Shown: piece by piece, positions 33,950 through 45,287 of the stretch | Position numbering within the stretch: position 1 is the stretch's first letter | Layout: each line of letters opens with the position of its first letter | Assembly (NCBI GenBank): GCA_944739405.2 | Contig: OX123183.2 | Coordinates: 123,388,331 to 123,452,330 of the forward strand | Direction: 5' to 3' | DNA from: Euclidia mi | Lineage: Eukaryota; Arthropoda; Insecta; Lepidoptera; Erebidae | Length of the DNA stretch: 64,000 nt | Made by a program: the position numbers and the translations under genes | Notes under the pieces: generated by a model | Seen by the model: the letters and a program-made list of their open reading frames with translations, nothing else | Database searches by the model: none | What the model was told of the DNA's origin: nothing

Positions 33950-34759
33950 TAGTGGACTGAGGTTTTAAATTATTAATATTTTGTTTTTATCTGATATTGT
34001 ATAGCCATTCTGCTGGCAGATTAAAGTTCTACGTCCAATTACGTATTTATAACTAGTGCCTGCATGTTGACGATTGTACCAGTACCAGATAGTAATACGA
34101 ATGTTTTCATACATTGGTAATACATATTATCGTATTTCATATCACACTTCAAGGAACGAGCTCTAACCTACAATCAAAATATTGTCTAGATAAATACATA
34201 TATGAATCTGTCCATACAACGGAAATTGCGTTATCCCACACGTAATATAGCGTGTAACTTTAAATGTGAAGATTTCATGCTGATCAGTTCCTAATGCCTG
34301 TGACACACTACAAGACTTTCAACAAGCGACCAAAGTTCCTAAACGATTCTACTGGGAAACATTTTGAATCCACCATTTTAAAATAGCTTTTCTAGTGACT
34401 GTATATAAAAGATCTTCAACCATTCTTCACTAAAACATCATGGACGTTAGTATTCGTCGCACGAGTAGGGAAAATTTTACTAGAAACAATATTTTCCACA
34501 AATTGCAAGATACCTGCAACGGTCCTGACTTATATTCTTTATAGCTCATCTTTCTCGGAAATGAGAAATGAATATTGCATCAAGCTGTTTGCTCTGAGAG
34601 AACTTCAAATAGTGTTGTCCAGATTTATTTTCTAGCGATATATTAGCTAATAAATAAAACATTGCAACTTACAGTATATGTTTCACAGGATTTATTGTCT
34701 TTTCACCTTGATAAGATGAGGTGACAAAGACATTGTTACAATAATATGTATTTACACCG

Positions 34760-34975
34760 ATGACATAGTGGTTTGAAATGTCGCCTCATTGCTTGGCACT
34801 GCGCCGAGTGTGGTGGGTTCGATCACCACACGAGACAACACTGAGAGATCCACAATTTCTTGTTGCGATTGTGGGCGTTCCTCGTGTCCGTTGGGTGAAT
34901 GGTTGTGAAATTCTCCCCACAGGGTTAATTCCTAATGTGAGATTAGTCTTTTTTTAAGATGAGGAAGAAGAAAAT
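34760..34975 (+). mobile_element. tRNA-headed SINE (third family)
   Basis: The head GCCTCATTGCTTGGCACTGC, B box GGTGGGTTCGATCACC, CACACGAGACAACACTGAG body and AATTCCTAATGTGAGATTAG 3' part match the minus-strand SINE at 62490-62690. Confidence 0.75.
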
Positions 34976-35238
34976 AAGGGAGAAGAAAGAGACATATTTG
35001 CAATATTTATAAAATAGCCATAGCCGTTTAACATTAATTTTACAAGACTTAATTTTGTCAATGGCTTCTAAAAAGTACCTACCTGCTAAAAAGCTAAATT
35101 ACACTTATTAATTAATGTTTGTGTAACATATCTCAATCGCGTAATTATTTCAAAATTATAATTCCTAATCTACCTGGAAATGTTTAGTTTTGCACCCCCA
35201 TTGAAACAGGGAACGAGAAAATATCTACTCTCTTTCAG

Positions 35239-35494
35239 ACAAACGAAATGTTCTACCGAGAGATGGAAGCGTCAGGCGTCCCAGTATCTCCATACGCGCC
35301 TCAGACTTACGACGCCGTATGGGCCATGGCCCTCGCCCTCAGCAAGGCGGAGCAGCTCTGGAGGATGTCAGGCAACGGGCGATACAATGGAACCAACGTC
35401 ACCAGACTCGGGCTCAGCCATTTTGACTATGACAGACAGGACATGGCGAAGGAGTTTTTGGATCAGCTCACGAATCAGTTTTGTTGGAGTTTCG
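35239..35494 (+). CDS. GABA-B-R2: GABA-B-R2, exon c, with +1 frameshift
   Basis: Acceptor CTCTTTCAG and donor GTGAGT bound 256 bases. APQTYDAVWAMALALSKAE and DMAKEFLDQL identify the flytrap domain. Near the 3' end a run of four T (35479-35482) shifts the frame: the exon reads QFCWSF, whereas dropping one T yields QFVGVS, which fits the family and gives 255 bases and a phase-0 end matching exon d. As written, the frame reads through the donor into the intron. Confidence 0.88.
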
Positions 35495-35755
35495 GTGAGT
35501 ATTTGATTTAGCCTTATTCCTACTTAGAACCATAAACTATTTTGAGTCGATATTCTTCGTACAAGTCCTGAAGTTATACTCATCCGTAATTATCTCGAAA
35601 TTTCAATTTTTTGTTAAAAATAACGAGAGAATCCTAAGACCTCATGTTAATATCCTACCTGTCAAATATAACCCTGGTTAATATTTTTTATGTAGGTTTT
35701 ATTAAAAACTATTAAAACTAGGCTGGTGTAAATTAAAGCATCATTATATTTCCAG

Positions 35756-35816
35756 GGTCCTGTGTCTTTCAACAGAGCCGACAGGATAGGCACCTCAGCG
35801 TTCTATCAAATTCAAG
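35756..35816 (+). CDS. GABA-B-R2: GABA-B-R2, exon d
   Basis: 61 bases (acceptor TTTCCAG, donor GTAACC), phase 0 to phase 1. GPVSFNRADRIGTSAFYQI is the conserved end of the ligand-binding fold. A (TA)n microsatellite follows shortly after the donor. Confidence 0.88.
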
Positions 35817-35845
35817 GTAACCTAACCTAACTTAAATTAAAAAAA

Positions 35846-35847
<2 letters not shown>

Positions 35848-35872
<25 letters not shown>
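35848..35872. repeat. (TA)n microsatellite
   Basis: About 12 TA units immediately downstream of GABA-B-R2 exon d. Confidence 0.9.
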
Positions 35873-35876
<4 letters not shown>

Positions 35877-36009
35877 TATGTACCTAAACTAGAGATCTAG
35901 CTTTAATTATCTCTCGAGTAGTATAACAGCCTTATCGATTTCAGCATAAATTTGCTGGGTCAACCTGGAAAATACTACCTTCTCAATAACTCCTTAAAGT
36001 AACTTCTTC

Positions 36010-36215
36010 TATCCTGTTGCGTTTCGTTCGGTGAGTAGTGAGAGTGCTGGAGGCCCCTTTTCGTTCTCCCTCATCCCGATCTTCTTTCTACTCCTTTTCT
36101 CGTCCCTGAGACTGGCATCGCACTTGTGACTCCTCAGGTGTTGCGGGTGTCTATGGGCGACGGAAATCGCTCACCATCAGAAGAGCCGTCGTCTGCTCGT
36201 TTGCCGCCTATTATT
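36010..36215 (+). mobile_element. LINE 3' UTR-like fragment
   Basis: Contains CTCAGGTGTTGCGGGTGTC and ATCGCTCACCATCAGAAGAG, ending near CTCGTTTGCCGCCTAT. This is the common 3' end of moth CR1/Jockey-like LINEs; no coding part remains. Confidence 0.55.
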
Positions 36216-36764
36216 TGCAGTAAGTGCATGTCTGCATAATTTTGGGTTTAGTAAATGCCTTACAAGAGTTAAATCCCAAAATTAATTTATAGTTTAGTGT
36301 TACTGGTAAAGTAGCTCCTTATAATTTATTACTATAGTTCACTTTTAAACTAATTTACTTATAGATCGCAATTAGACCGCCATCCTACACAGCTGAGTTT
36401 TCAAGATCAATATAAGGGCTGAAAAATAAAAATATTTACATTGAACAAATACGTGTTTCTTTGCGAGCAAAAATCTAAAAGCCCTAGGCTAACAGTAATC
36501 ACGTCTGGAATAAATATTGACAATACGAACGTCAACACTTATTGCCACCATTAGATTTTATTTGAATACTCCACAGCTTACGTAAATGCCTGTAAAAATA
36601 GAGCTCTATTGAAAATGGTGCCAATAGGCTTTGTGATAAGAAATTATAGTATTTATTTCAAAGAAATTCTCAAGTTTCAGTTTACACTTCAATGAGATTA
36701 TACCTGTAGATATAACATGACCGTAGCCCATGGAAATCAGCAGAGAAAACACTTACTTCACTTT

Positions 36765-36900
36765 CTCCGGCGCTACAACCCTTTGTAGGTCTTGGCCTCT
36801 TCAACAATGGTTTTCCATTCGTGACGGTCCTTGGCTTTCCTTCTCCAGTTTTGCCATTTCATGGCCTTGAGGTCACTAAGAGGCATAGAAAACACAGTGC
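36765..36900 (-). mobile_element. RTE-like LINE C-terminal fragment
   Basis: The minus strand encodes DLKAMKWQNWRRKAKDRHEW and KTIVEEAKTYKGL, a typical end of an RTE-like polyprotein. Confidence 0.6.
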
Positions 36901-37504
36901 CCTAAAATTATTATTCTAGCCGATTAAGAACTGGTCTCGTGCCGTTAACTATTGGAACGTTGGCAACTCTACTCATCTGGAAACTCAAATGTGATTTGTA
37001 GTTTTCAAATACCAATTTAGTTAATGGACATTAAAGACAATGAAAATAATAAGAAATAAATATTCATAACTACTTTTAAAATAGAAAATAGAAAGGTATT
37101 TCATCTTTCTTTTTATTCATTAACACGATTTAGACCCGTTACATAATCTTTAAGAAATATTCATTCATAATTTATATTTATTGTAGCTGTTAGCTCTGAC
37201 TCTGACGGAAAGGCCTTGTAGCGTTCACTGGAACCGCAATGGGAGGAAGAGTGAACGGCTCCTGTACTCTGTCTTCTCCACCGTAGGGCTCCTTGGTCTT
37301 CAATAGTGTCGTATTTAGTGGTAACACCACATACCTACTCCAGATCTAATTACCCCTAGAACCGGAGATCCGAAGGGATTTTTCACCTCGTAACAAGTCA
37401 AAGTCTCATACACTGACGGAACTAAACTCGACAGTTTAGCATCTACCAGTTTTACGTAAACGAGCCGGAGATTTTATGTTTATAAGTACTGCAGATCTAC
37501 CACA

Positions 37505-37740
37505 TGTCCTCATCATCATCCTCCTAGCGATATCCCACTTATAACCTGGGGTCCGCTTATTAGTCTAACCGGATATGGCTGAATATTAGCTTTTCCACAG
37601 AGCGACTGCCTGTCTGACCTCTGCAACCCGAAAGGATAGTGATATTCCATGGTTAAGACTTGTGTCAGTTTATTTAGAATGTACTGACGTCCTATAACGA
37701 CTGTCAAATATCTTCATGACGACCAGTATAATCTGCATTA
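37505..37740 (-). mobile_element. HaSE-like SINE 3' part, uninterrupted
   Basis: Homologous to the SINE at 25850-26460, but without the MITE: the minus strand reads CAGACAGGCAGTCGCTCTGT across the insertion site. Confidence 0.8.
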
Positions 37741-37914
37741 AAACATATCCATTACCATATATGAAACTCAAATGAACTTCCATATCTTCATTATTATTTA
37801 AGATTCAGATTTACCTCACATAATTTCTTTCGAAATATCCCTTATTGCCTAATATAATATATCAACTTAGAGAAGATAGGTTTCTAACATGTTTCGTTTA
37901 TTCTTTGTTCCAAA

Positions 37915-38121
37915 TCTTAATATATAAAATCCTTGCGTTACTGACTGACTGACAGACACGCTACAGCCGAAACTATTGGGCGCAGGAAGCTGAAATTTGG
38001 CATGTATGTTCCTTGGGGACCGTAAGGGTGCACTAAGAAGGGATTTCCCGAAATTCCCACGGGATCGGCCAAAACGGGTAAATTTAATAAAAATGCTGGC
38101 GTAGCTGCTGGCGTCCCCTAG
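37915..38121 (+). mobile_element. Helitron-like short element, copy 2
   Basis: Begins TC at 37915 (TCTTAATATATAAAATCC) and ends CTAG followed by T at 38118-38121, as Helitrons do. It is non-coding and lies 76 bases upstream of GABA-B-R2 exon e. Confidence 0.65.
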
Positions 38122-38197
38122 TTCTTTAATAAGTTTTTTGCACATCACGAGGAAAGAAAGTCAAGCTTACCATAATACTCTCTTCTTTACGCTTTAG

Positions 38198-38426
38198 GAG
38201 GCCGACCGAAAACAGTAGCCCTATACACGCACGGCAGAGAAATGTCTTGCGCGGACTGTGCCCGACCTCAGTGGGCTGGAGTTATACCGGCAGCAAGAAG
38301 AGTGCTGGTCCTCAGGGTGGACTCCGTGTGGGCGCACGCGAGGATGGCTGTCGCGGCGCTGGCGGCGTTGGTTGTCGCGCTGGCGTTGGCGTTCCTGGTG
38401 TTTAACCTCCATTATAGCAAACGGAG
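38198..38426 (+). CDS. GABA-B-R2: GABA-B-R2, exon e (linker and transmembrane helix 1)
   Basis: 229 bases, phase 1 to phase 2. It begins GRPKTVALYTHGREM and encodes the linker to the membrane domain. A long hydrophobic helix follows (MAVAALAALVVALALAFLVF), ending NLHYSKRR, the first intracellular loop. GC-rich third positions contrast with the AT-rich introns. The donor GTAAGAG is followed 26 bases later by a perfect hairpin. Confidence 0.9.
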
Positions 38427-38451
38427 GTAAGAGTAAGCTGGCTAGAATTGC

Positions 38452-38686
38452 TTTAGTCGCCCCTTACTACACCCAAAGACTTAAAGAAACCCGCAGTTTT
38501 AATAAAAAATACATTGTAGGAGTCAGGCTGTATTATATTATATTAATAATATATTAATATTATAATATATTATATTATTAATAATATATTAATAATATAA
38601 TATATTACAGCCTGACTCCTACAATGTATTTTTTATTAAAACTGCGGGTTTCTTTAAGTCTTTGGGTGTAGTAAGGGGCGACTAAA
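38452..38686. repeat. Perfect 81 bp inverted repeat with AT-palindrome loop
   Basis: 38452-38532 is the exact reverse complement of 38606-38686. The 73-base centre is itself AT-palindromic. The hairpin begins 26 bases after the donor of GABA-B-R2 exon e, so it would be present in the pre-mRNA as a long perfect duplex. Its outer sequence (GTCGCCCCTTACTAC) resembles a common moth repeat also seen at 42742. An assembly artefact cannot be excluded. Confidence 0.95.
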
Positions 38687-38891
38687 GGAAATACCTAGGC
38701 AGCAAATAGTATTTTTGCGAAGAGACGGGCAATTAGACGTTAAATCCGTCTTGGTATTGTAGGCCAAATCCTTCTTATGATCTACAGTGCTACTGTGAAG
38801 CAAATTTAAAGGCTTTAGTCCAGCTATAAACTGCGAAACGCTGTAAAAGTAAAGTTATTATTCGAATTAATTTTCTCGTGTCAATTTTTAG

Positions 38892-39027
38892 ATCAATCAA
38901 GCTATCATCTCCTCGTCTGAACAACATGACTCTGATCGGCTGCGTGCTGGTGTACACCGCAGTCGCACTGCTGGGCGTGGACAACGCGACGCTGCCTTCA
39001 TACGTGCTCTTTTCGGCAATGTGCACT
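38892..39027 (+). CDS. GABA-B-R2: GABA-B-R2, exon f (transmembrane helix 2)
   Basis: 136 bases, phase 2 to phase 0, between TTTTTAG and GTGAGA. SIKLSSPRLNNMTLIGC and VYTAVALLGVDNATLPS match helix 2 and the first extracellular loop of GABA-B-R2. Confidence 0.9.
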
Positions 39028-39259
39028 GTGAGAATAAATTCTATTAATTTTATTATATTACTTAAGCTGATTCACGGACGCATCTATGAGGGGAATGAAG
39101 GGCTCCCGCTCAAAGATAAGAAATAATTGTCTTTTTTTGATAAAAACTGCTACTTAGCTATGATCACACCTTATACCTACTGTCAGATCCTGATCCTGTA
39201 CCAATAGTCATGTACAGATCGATAAAAAAAATTGAAAACTGAAAGCAATTTGTTTGCAG

Positions 39260-39348
39260 GGTAGAGTCTACATCTTGTCAGCTGGTTTCTCACTAGCGTT
39301 CGGATCCATGTTCGCGAAGACGTACCGCGTTCACAGGATATTTGTAAG
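39260..39348 (+). CDS. GABA-B-R2: GABA-B-R2, exon g (transmembrane helix 3)
   Basis: 89 bases, phase 0 to phase 2, between GTTTGCAG and GTAAAT. It encodes GRVYILSAGFSLAFGSMFAK and TYRVHRIF, the strongly conserved helix 3 and start of the second intracellular loop. Confidence 0.92.
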
Positions 39349-39413
39349 GTAAATTAATATTTTACTACTCTTCTTCACTACAATATTCACAGATTATATT
39401 ATTAGCCCTTTAA

Positions 39414-41108
39414 CTGCCCATGTCGACCACTGGTCGACATGCGTTTTGTTCCGTTGATTGCCCGTGTCGACTACTGGTCGACATGGCACCCGCGTTCCAA
39501 TTCCTGTAATATAGTCGTCTCTGTCGTTCTAAGGTCAATGTGTATTATTTATCACGCTTCTCCGTTAAATTTTCTACCAAAATATACAAAGCCAAGTATC
39601 CAAACCAAGGAGTATAAAAAAAGCGTTAGACAGTTGACTGCTTGAGTATTGTGTCTGTGGCGTTGCAGTTGTTTTTTGTTTACCTTTGAACATATTTTGT
39701 ACAATGTGTGTGTGTGTTACAATATAAGTGTGGTACCTTTTTGGAAAGAGCTTTACAAGCACTTTTTGCCATGCTAATTGCTATATTTTATTATATAATA
39801 TGTAGAACAAAAAAATCAGAACGGCTACAGTGTGCCACGGCCACTGATATCACTGTGGGAATGGGAATTGTTTTACTAATTTTCATATTTCTCAGTCGTG
39901 GTGAATGATATCGCTATATTTTTTTTATTATAAGAGAATATTAGACTACTCATGTTGTAATACTTTTATTTCAAGCCTAAAAGTGGTATTTGTGCATCTA
40001 AGCATTGTGCAATTTAACAGAAATTAGGCCGCGTGGCGATAATCAAGGGTTCTGAAATAAATATTTTTGTTTGGACAATTGTATGTTCGCGTCGTTACGG
40101 TCTGGCCACGGACAATTCGCTCCAGCGAAAATTCGCGCGACGCGACCTGCGACTGAATCAAATGTATAGAAATGTTCTAAGCATGCCACGCGCAGCGGCG
40201 ACCAGCGACGCGACCAGTGAATAGCACCGAGCGGTACCGCCTGTTTTTACTATGGTACCGCGGCGAGTCGCGCGACACGTCGCGCGACCAAAACAAATGT
40301 ATGGATTAGTACGGCGCACGCCACGGCGTCGAGCGGTAGTCGCGGCGACTAGCGCCGGAGCTGAGTCACTATAAAGACATAAAGACATATTTATTTCTGC
40401 ATTTTGGTTGTTTACAATACTTTGTAGCTGCAATACATAAAGAGACATAGACGTCCGCTCACCGCGGCGCCGAGCGCAAAGTGGCGCCAATATTTATACG
40501 AGCCGCGTGCGTTGTATGCTCGCACCCAAGTTAGAAACTAACTACATTAAAATTGCACTTTTCTGTGATTGGCTGATTTCAAATGTAAGCTCCCTTAATG
40601 TGTAACTTCTTGTAGCACTAAAATTGTAAATATAAATAGGCTAAGTTTATGCTAAAAATATACTCGTTTTCTACACTCATCGGAAGTTTTACTCTGCACC
40701 TTTCGCGTTACGCGTTTCTATTTTTCATCTTATTATGTATTTTAAAAGTAACGTAATTTTAAATTAAAAACCCTATGTCATCGATTTCATTTTTGAGTTA
40801 TGGTCCTTTAAATTCATCACAAAGTTCAAATCGCGCTATCACAAAGTTTAGCGCAACATAATCCAACACAAAAGTCATTATCTGACAAACAAAATATATC
40901 ATCATATAGCTTAACTCGTAGTTAAGGTAAAAAACATAACACTTAGTAGTGTTACAAAAGCAATGTAGGTCTATGAAACGATTTACGACCCAGCGCCGGG
41001 CGGTCGCAGGAACGAAAATCGGCGGGGCAAGCGAGGTACGAGTATATTGTACGTTCTCTTTAGCGGGCGTTACAAAGCAAACACTGATTTACGACATCGC
41101 GCGGGCAG
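39414..41108. mobile_element. Possible piggyBac-like non-autonomous element
   Basis: TTAA at 39410-39413 and 41109-41112 with matching CTGCCC termini. Two near-identical palindromes (TGTCGACCACTGGTCGACA at 39421-39439, and 39465-39483 with one change) lie just inside the left end only. The interior has a GC-rich repeat-like zone (40080-40510) and no convincing gene. Confidence 0.45.
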
Positions 41109-41504
41109 TTAAACGGTTAGATACCTTTATGGATGAAACAACATCGTATGTTGCAAATCGCACAATTTTTTGCATGATGCACATATCCAAGAATAATAAT
41201 GGTAAATGTCTTAGCCATGCCAAAAAACATCGTATACTTAGATGTTTTATGCCAAATGCCTATGTGTGAGCGTTAGGTTCTCTGGACTCCAGGTTCCAAA
41301 TGAACCTTTGACCACCTAGTTATGTGGGTACATACCTAGATGGTCTAAGCTTTTAAAAGAAATAGGCATGTACTTATTTAAGTAGCATGTAAAACGTAAA
41401 TTATAAATTGAGAAAAATTTTGCATATTATGTTTACGAACCATAGGTTAGTATTTAAATGTTATATTTTCTGATACGAGGTTATCTATAAAATTATCTAT
41501 CCAG

Positions 41505-41696
41505 TAACCGTAGCGGCGTCTGCAAAACCAAGCTTCTACAAGACACGCCTCTCATCTCGCTGGTGTGCGCGCTACTGGTGATCGACGGGATGATCGTCAC
41601 TCTGTGGGCGATGCTGGACCCCATGGACATCGACACCTCAAGAACCTCACCACGGAGATCAGCGCTACGGATCGAGGAGTCATCTATCAGCCTCAG
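41505..41696 (+). CDS. GABA-B-R2: GABA-B-R2, exon h (transmembrane helix 4), with -1 frameshift
   Basis: 192 bases between CTATCCAG and GTTTGA. KTKLLQDTPLISLVCALLV and DGMIVTLWAMLDPM are in the expected frame. After ATGGA (41623-41627) one base is missing: the expected continuation (RHLKNLTTEIS, TDRGVIYQPQ) is in another frame to the exon end. With the base restored the exon ends in phase 0, agreeing with exon i. Confidence 0.88.
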
Positions 41697-42279
41697 GTTT
41701 GATTTGGGATATTATTTCTTTAACCATAGATCACCCGGTGACCGTTGATCGCCTTGTCGATTGAAGGCCAGCTGCGTTGACGAATTGATTGTAGTACCCC
41801 GCTAAAGAGAAGAATTGCTCTATTTTTTCATATAAATTCCAACAATGAATTATTTTTTTAGAGTACTGTGAGCGAAAAATGTTGCGTCCTTCCGGAAATA
41901 CTTTAAGTCCTGCTAGCAGGACGCCGGGCGATTTTTCATTAAACATTCCTCTCAAGTGTTCTGGAAAGTGCCCCATTTGCCAGAGTCAACTAGATTTTGA
42001 ATATTTTTCTTTGTGCATTCTTCTCAAGTGTCATTGCAAAGTGTCCCATTTGCCAGAATAAATAGTGGTTCCACATCGAAAGTATCGTGTAGCTTGTTCC
42101 TTGTGCAGATAGCTCATAGATAGACATCGGGTTATATGCATTTGCATGTTTGAATATGCAAATGCATATAATTCTATTTTTATAGCGTAATTGCATATTT
42201 TGGTACTTTTTCATTAATAGTGCTTATTTCAATAGTTTGGTATACGTGTTTGGCATGTTGTGTTATGTAGTCCTACAGT

Positions 42280-42726
42280 AAAAAAAATATTGCTATTATC
42301 GCAATACATTTTAGCAATATACCCGATGCAATTGAGAAACTAGAAACTAAAAACTTTCCATTGTGCCAGTCCTTGGAAATAATAGAAAATATGATTGAAC
42401 AAATTAATGCCCTGTCGAGTTCACTATCGCAAAAGGTTCGTGGCAAATTAAATGCAGTTTTGTACAAAAATCCCGGTTTTGAAGATATAAAGAAAATTGA
42501 CGCGTTTATCAACGGAACCGGACAAATTCTGCCTGAAGAGGTCTCTGCAGAAATGGCGCCAAATTTTAAGTTTTGTCTGGTAGCGTCAGTGGAGGTTGAA
42601 AGATCATTTTCAGCCTCTAAATTAATATTAAGTGACAAACGTCACAAGTTTGCTGCAAAAAATCTGGAAGAATATATTATTATATCTGGAAGAATATATT
42701 ATTATATCTGGAAGAATATATTATAG
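42280..42726 (+). pseudogene. hAT transposase C-terminal (dimerisation) fragment
   Basis: An open stretch encodes AIIAIHFSNIPDAIEKLETK, ENMIEQINALSSSLSQKV and NPGFEDIKKIDAFING. It ends with the hAT dimerisation motif FKFCLVASVEVERSFSASKL and LSDKRHKFAAKNLEEYI. The catalytic RNase H-like domain is absent. A short direct duplication (ATATCTGGAAGAATATATTAT) marks the end. Confidence 0.85.
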
Positions 42727-42741
42727 TTAATAAATTTATTT

Positions 42742-42883
42742 GCCGTGTGGTTGACGGCATAGAATACAAGTGTCACCACCCCCTATCTTCCCGTGGGTGT
42801 CGTAAGAGGCGACTAAGGGATAAATAATCAAATACCATCTTTGCGTAGAGACGGAAAACTCGACATCAAACCCTATACGACTA
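42742..42883 (+). mobile_element. Repeat related to the CCGTGTGGTGACGG family
   Basis: CCGTGTGGTTGACGGC, TGTCACCACCCC, CCGTGGGTGTCGTAAGAGGC and ATCAAACCCTATA align with the SINE-like copies at 2018, 28412 and 57316. It is interrupted or ended by the family A SINE. Confidence 0.7.
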
Positions 42884-43140
42884 CCTCGTTGGTCTCGCGG
42901 CATAAATGTGCGCGTGGGATCGGGAGGTCCCGGGTTCGATTCCTGGGTCGGGCAGTGTTATTGGGTTTTTCTTTCACGAAATTCTCAGTAGCAGCACGGA
43001 GTCTGGAAATGTGCCCGGTACGGCAATAGGCTCGCCCCTTATTACGTGGGACTAAAGTATATCTGGCGAAAAGTGGGTGTAGAAATACACCTCTGCCCAC
43101 CCCTTCGGGGATAAAAGGCGTGACGTTATGTATGTATGTA
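42884..43140 (+). mobile_element. tRNA-derived SINE, family A
   Basis: CTCGTTGGTCTCGCGGCA head, CCGGGTTCGATTCC B box, GCACGGAGTCTGG body, CCCCTTCGGGG and a GTATGTATGTA tail. Confidence 0.85.
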
Positions 43141-43355
43141 AATTTATTATTTACGTAATAATAGTTTATTAAATATTATATTAATAACTAATAAATAGGT
43201 ATGAACATTTTTTCATTATAATGGGATGATGATAATTTATTGTGCATATTTCATGCATATTTCATGCATATTTCGCCCTTTTTCCTTTTTAGTGCATATT
43301 TGCATGCATATTTTGGCATTTTGATAGTGCATATAATCCGATGTCTACTCATAGA

Positions 43356-44375
43356 ACACAGCCGAAAGAATCATACTAAATTGGTTCGTGATAGAAATAC
43401 TGCCTCCCGTTGCAGAAATAGTTCTTGCGAAAAATTAAATGCATAAACTTAGGTACTAGGTTTTAAGGCAGACAATAGGGTAAAGTTGGTTAGGTTGATT
43501 ACTGCAGTCTGGTTGGAGAGTAAAAGTCTAATATATTTACAACGAAACAATATTATAAGAGCGTCTATGAAATGTCTCTGTACACCAACAAATTCCATGA
43601 CGAAAGCTTTTTCCAATCTATAAACAAGTCACAATCCGATTTACAGGAGCTATAAGTTTACATAAAACTATTTTCACCTTCCTATAGAACAATTCCCATG
43701 GTAAAAATAAGACACAGACGTAAGTAAATGTGCTGAAAGGGTTTTATAAGTAAATAACTTGAAGAGTACTACTTACTCTCAAAACAGGAATAGCCGTTAA
43801 TGGTGTCAACAAACAAATATTTATTTGGTGAGGTTCGAGGGATCTGCGACCCAATTTAGGAAGTGCTGTAGCATAAACAGTTCACGTATTTGAATTAAGT
43901 AAAAGCAAACTAACACTGGGATTGCTACAACATCATTCACTTCACAAGTTCGATTTAATCTTACGTTACTTTTACTCATTACCTTACAACGAAACGTGAG
44001 GCTATTTATGGCCATCTGTTGCTAATTAATCCTCGCTGTCAAATAGGTCATTCGCACACATGGGTTTACATCACATCTCTGTAAATTATACAAAATTCTC
44101 GAGTACAGCAATATATCGACTAACGGCGGCAGATAGCGCGCTTTCCATTCATTTTACATCAGTACTTTAGTACCCGAATCGGAAATTTAATATAAGGCGT
44201 GATGTGAGCCTGCTGTGTGTCACAAACTCACAATACAATAAAAAATTATTCAGAATTTTATTTGAATCTAAGTACCTACTAACGCCTAATATAAAAGTTA
44301 TAAAGCCCCTGTTCCATATTTGTCTCTTTAATCTTCTGTGCTGCTTTCCACAACCAATCCCAATATCTCTTTCAG
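43356..44375. other. GABA-B-R2 intron, no other feature
   Basis: AT-rich intronic sequence between the hAT derivative and exon i, with no recognisable element. Confidence 0.5.
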
Positions 44376-44694
44376 ATAGAAGTCTGCAAGTCCCAAAACA
44401 CGACGGGCTGGCTCTGCGCCCTATACGCATACAAGGGCCTTCTCCTCATCGTAGGGGTCTACATGGCTTGGGAGACGAGAAACGTGAAGATTTCTGCGCT
44501 AAACGACTCCAAATACATCGGCATCAGTGTGTATTAAGTAGTGATTACGAGTGCCAGTGTGGTGGTTATCGGGACGATTATATCAGAAAGAGCTACCCTG
44601 GCGTATATTTCGATAACCAGTCTCATTCTGATCACTACTACTTCCACGCTGTGTTTGCTGTTCTTGCCTAAGATTGTGGCTATTAGGACTAAAG
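44376..44694 (+). CDS. GABA-B-R2: GABA-B-R2, exon i (helices 5-7), with in-frame TAA
   Basis: 319 bases between CTTTCAG and GTAAGT. IEVCKSQNTTGWLCALYAY, KGLLLIVGVYMAWETR and ALNDSKYIGISVY are clear. Codon 54 of the exon is TAA (44535-44537), where the family has Ser or Asn. The same frame then continues as VVITSASVVVIG, ISERATLAYISITSL and TTTSTLCLLFLPK through helix 7. A single base change (TCA to TAA) would explain it. The stop would truncate the receptor in the membrane domain. Confidence 0.88.
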
Positions 44695-45287
44695 GTAAGT
44701 GTTAAACTACCACCTTATTTATCAGCTCTGGTCATGAATTATCGAATTAGGTATCCAATCATAAATCGGGCCTATCCTCAGTGTAAGAAGGGTTTTATGC
44801 AGTTTTTTTTTAAAGAATGTGTGATTCTGTGTAGGTGTGTTAGGGAGTGAATTGTAGGTCTGTCAGGTAGGCCATAGTTTACTGACGTTGCGATCGGTTT
44901 ATGTCAGTCATCGTCATTAACCCATTCAGTGCCGTGCCCGCCCATCGGCGGGCGAAATGTCTTAACTGACACGCCGAGCCCGCCCATGGGCGGTTGGATT
45001 TCAACCTCCGATATCTAAGCCAATAACTATTAGAAAAAAGTAAGATTTTGTGAAATGATTCGTTTTACTAGAATTTATTCGTTACCAAAACGGCCTGCAG
45101 ATATCTCAGGTTTGGAAAAAGGTCGATTCCGACCTTTCATGCCGAACCCGCCGATGGGCGGGCATAACAATTATTCAGGCTTTACCAACCTTTTGTGAAA
45201 CATGATAATTTTAGTTAAAATTATAATGTTTTAATACTATTAATAATCGGCTTCAGGAAAATATTATATACTTTCTCGATTGTAGTA

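Larger units (their letters stand above)
42121..43347 (+). mobile_element. hAT transposon derivative with nested SINEs
   Basis: The 8 bp direct repeat CTCATAGA (42113-42120, 43348-43355) flanks inverted repeats TAGACATCGGGTTATATGC on the left and the same with one change on the right. Subterminal TGCATAT motifs repeat at both ends. It contains a transposase C-terminal piece and two nested SINE-like insertions (42742-43140). Confidence 0.9.
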
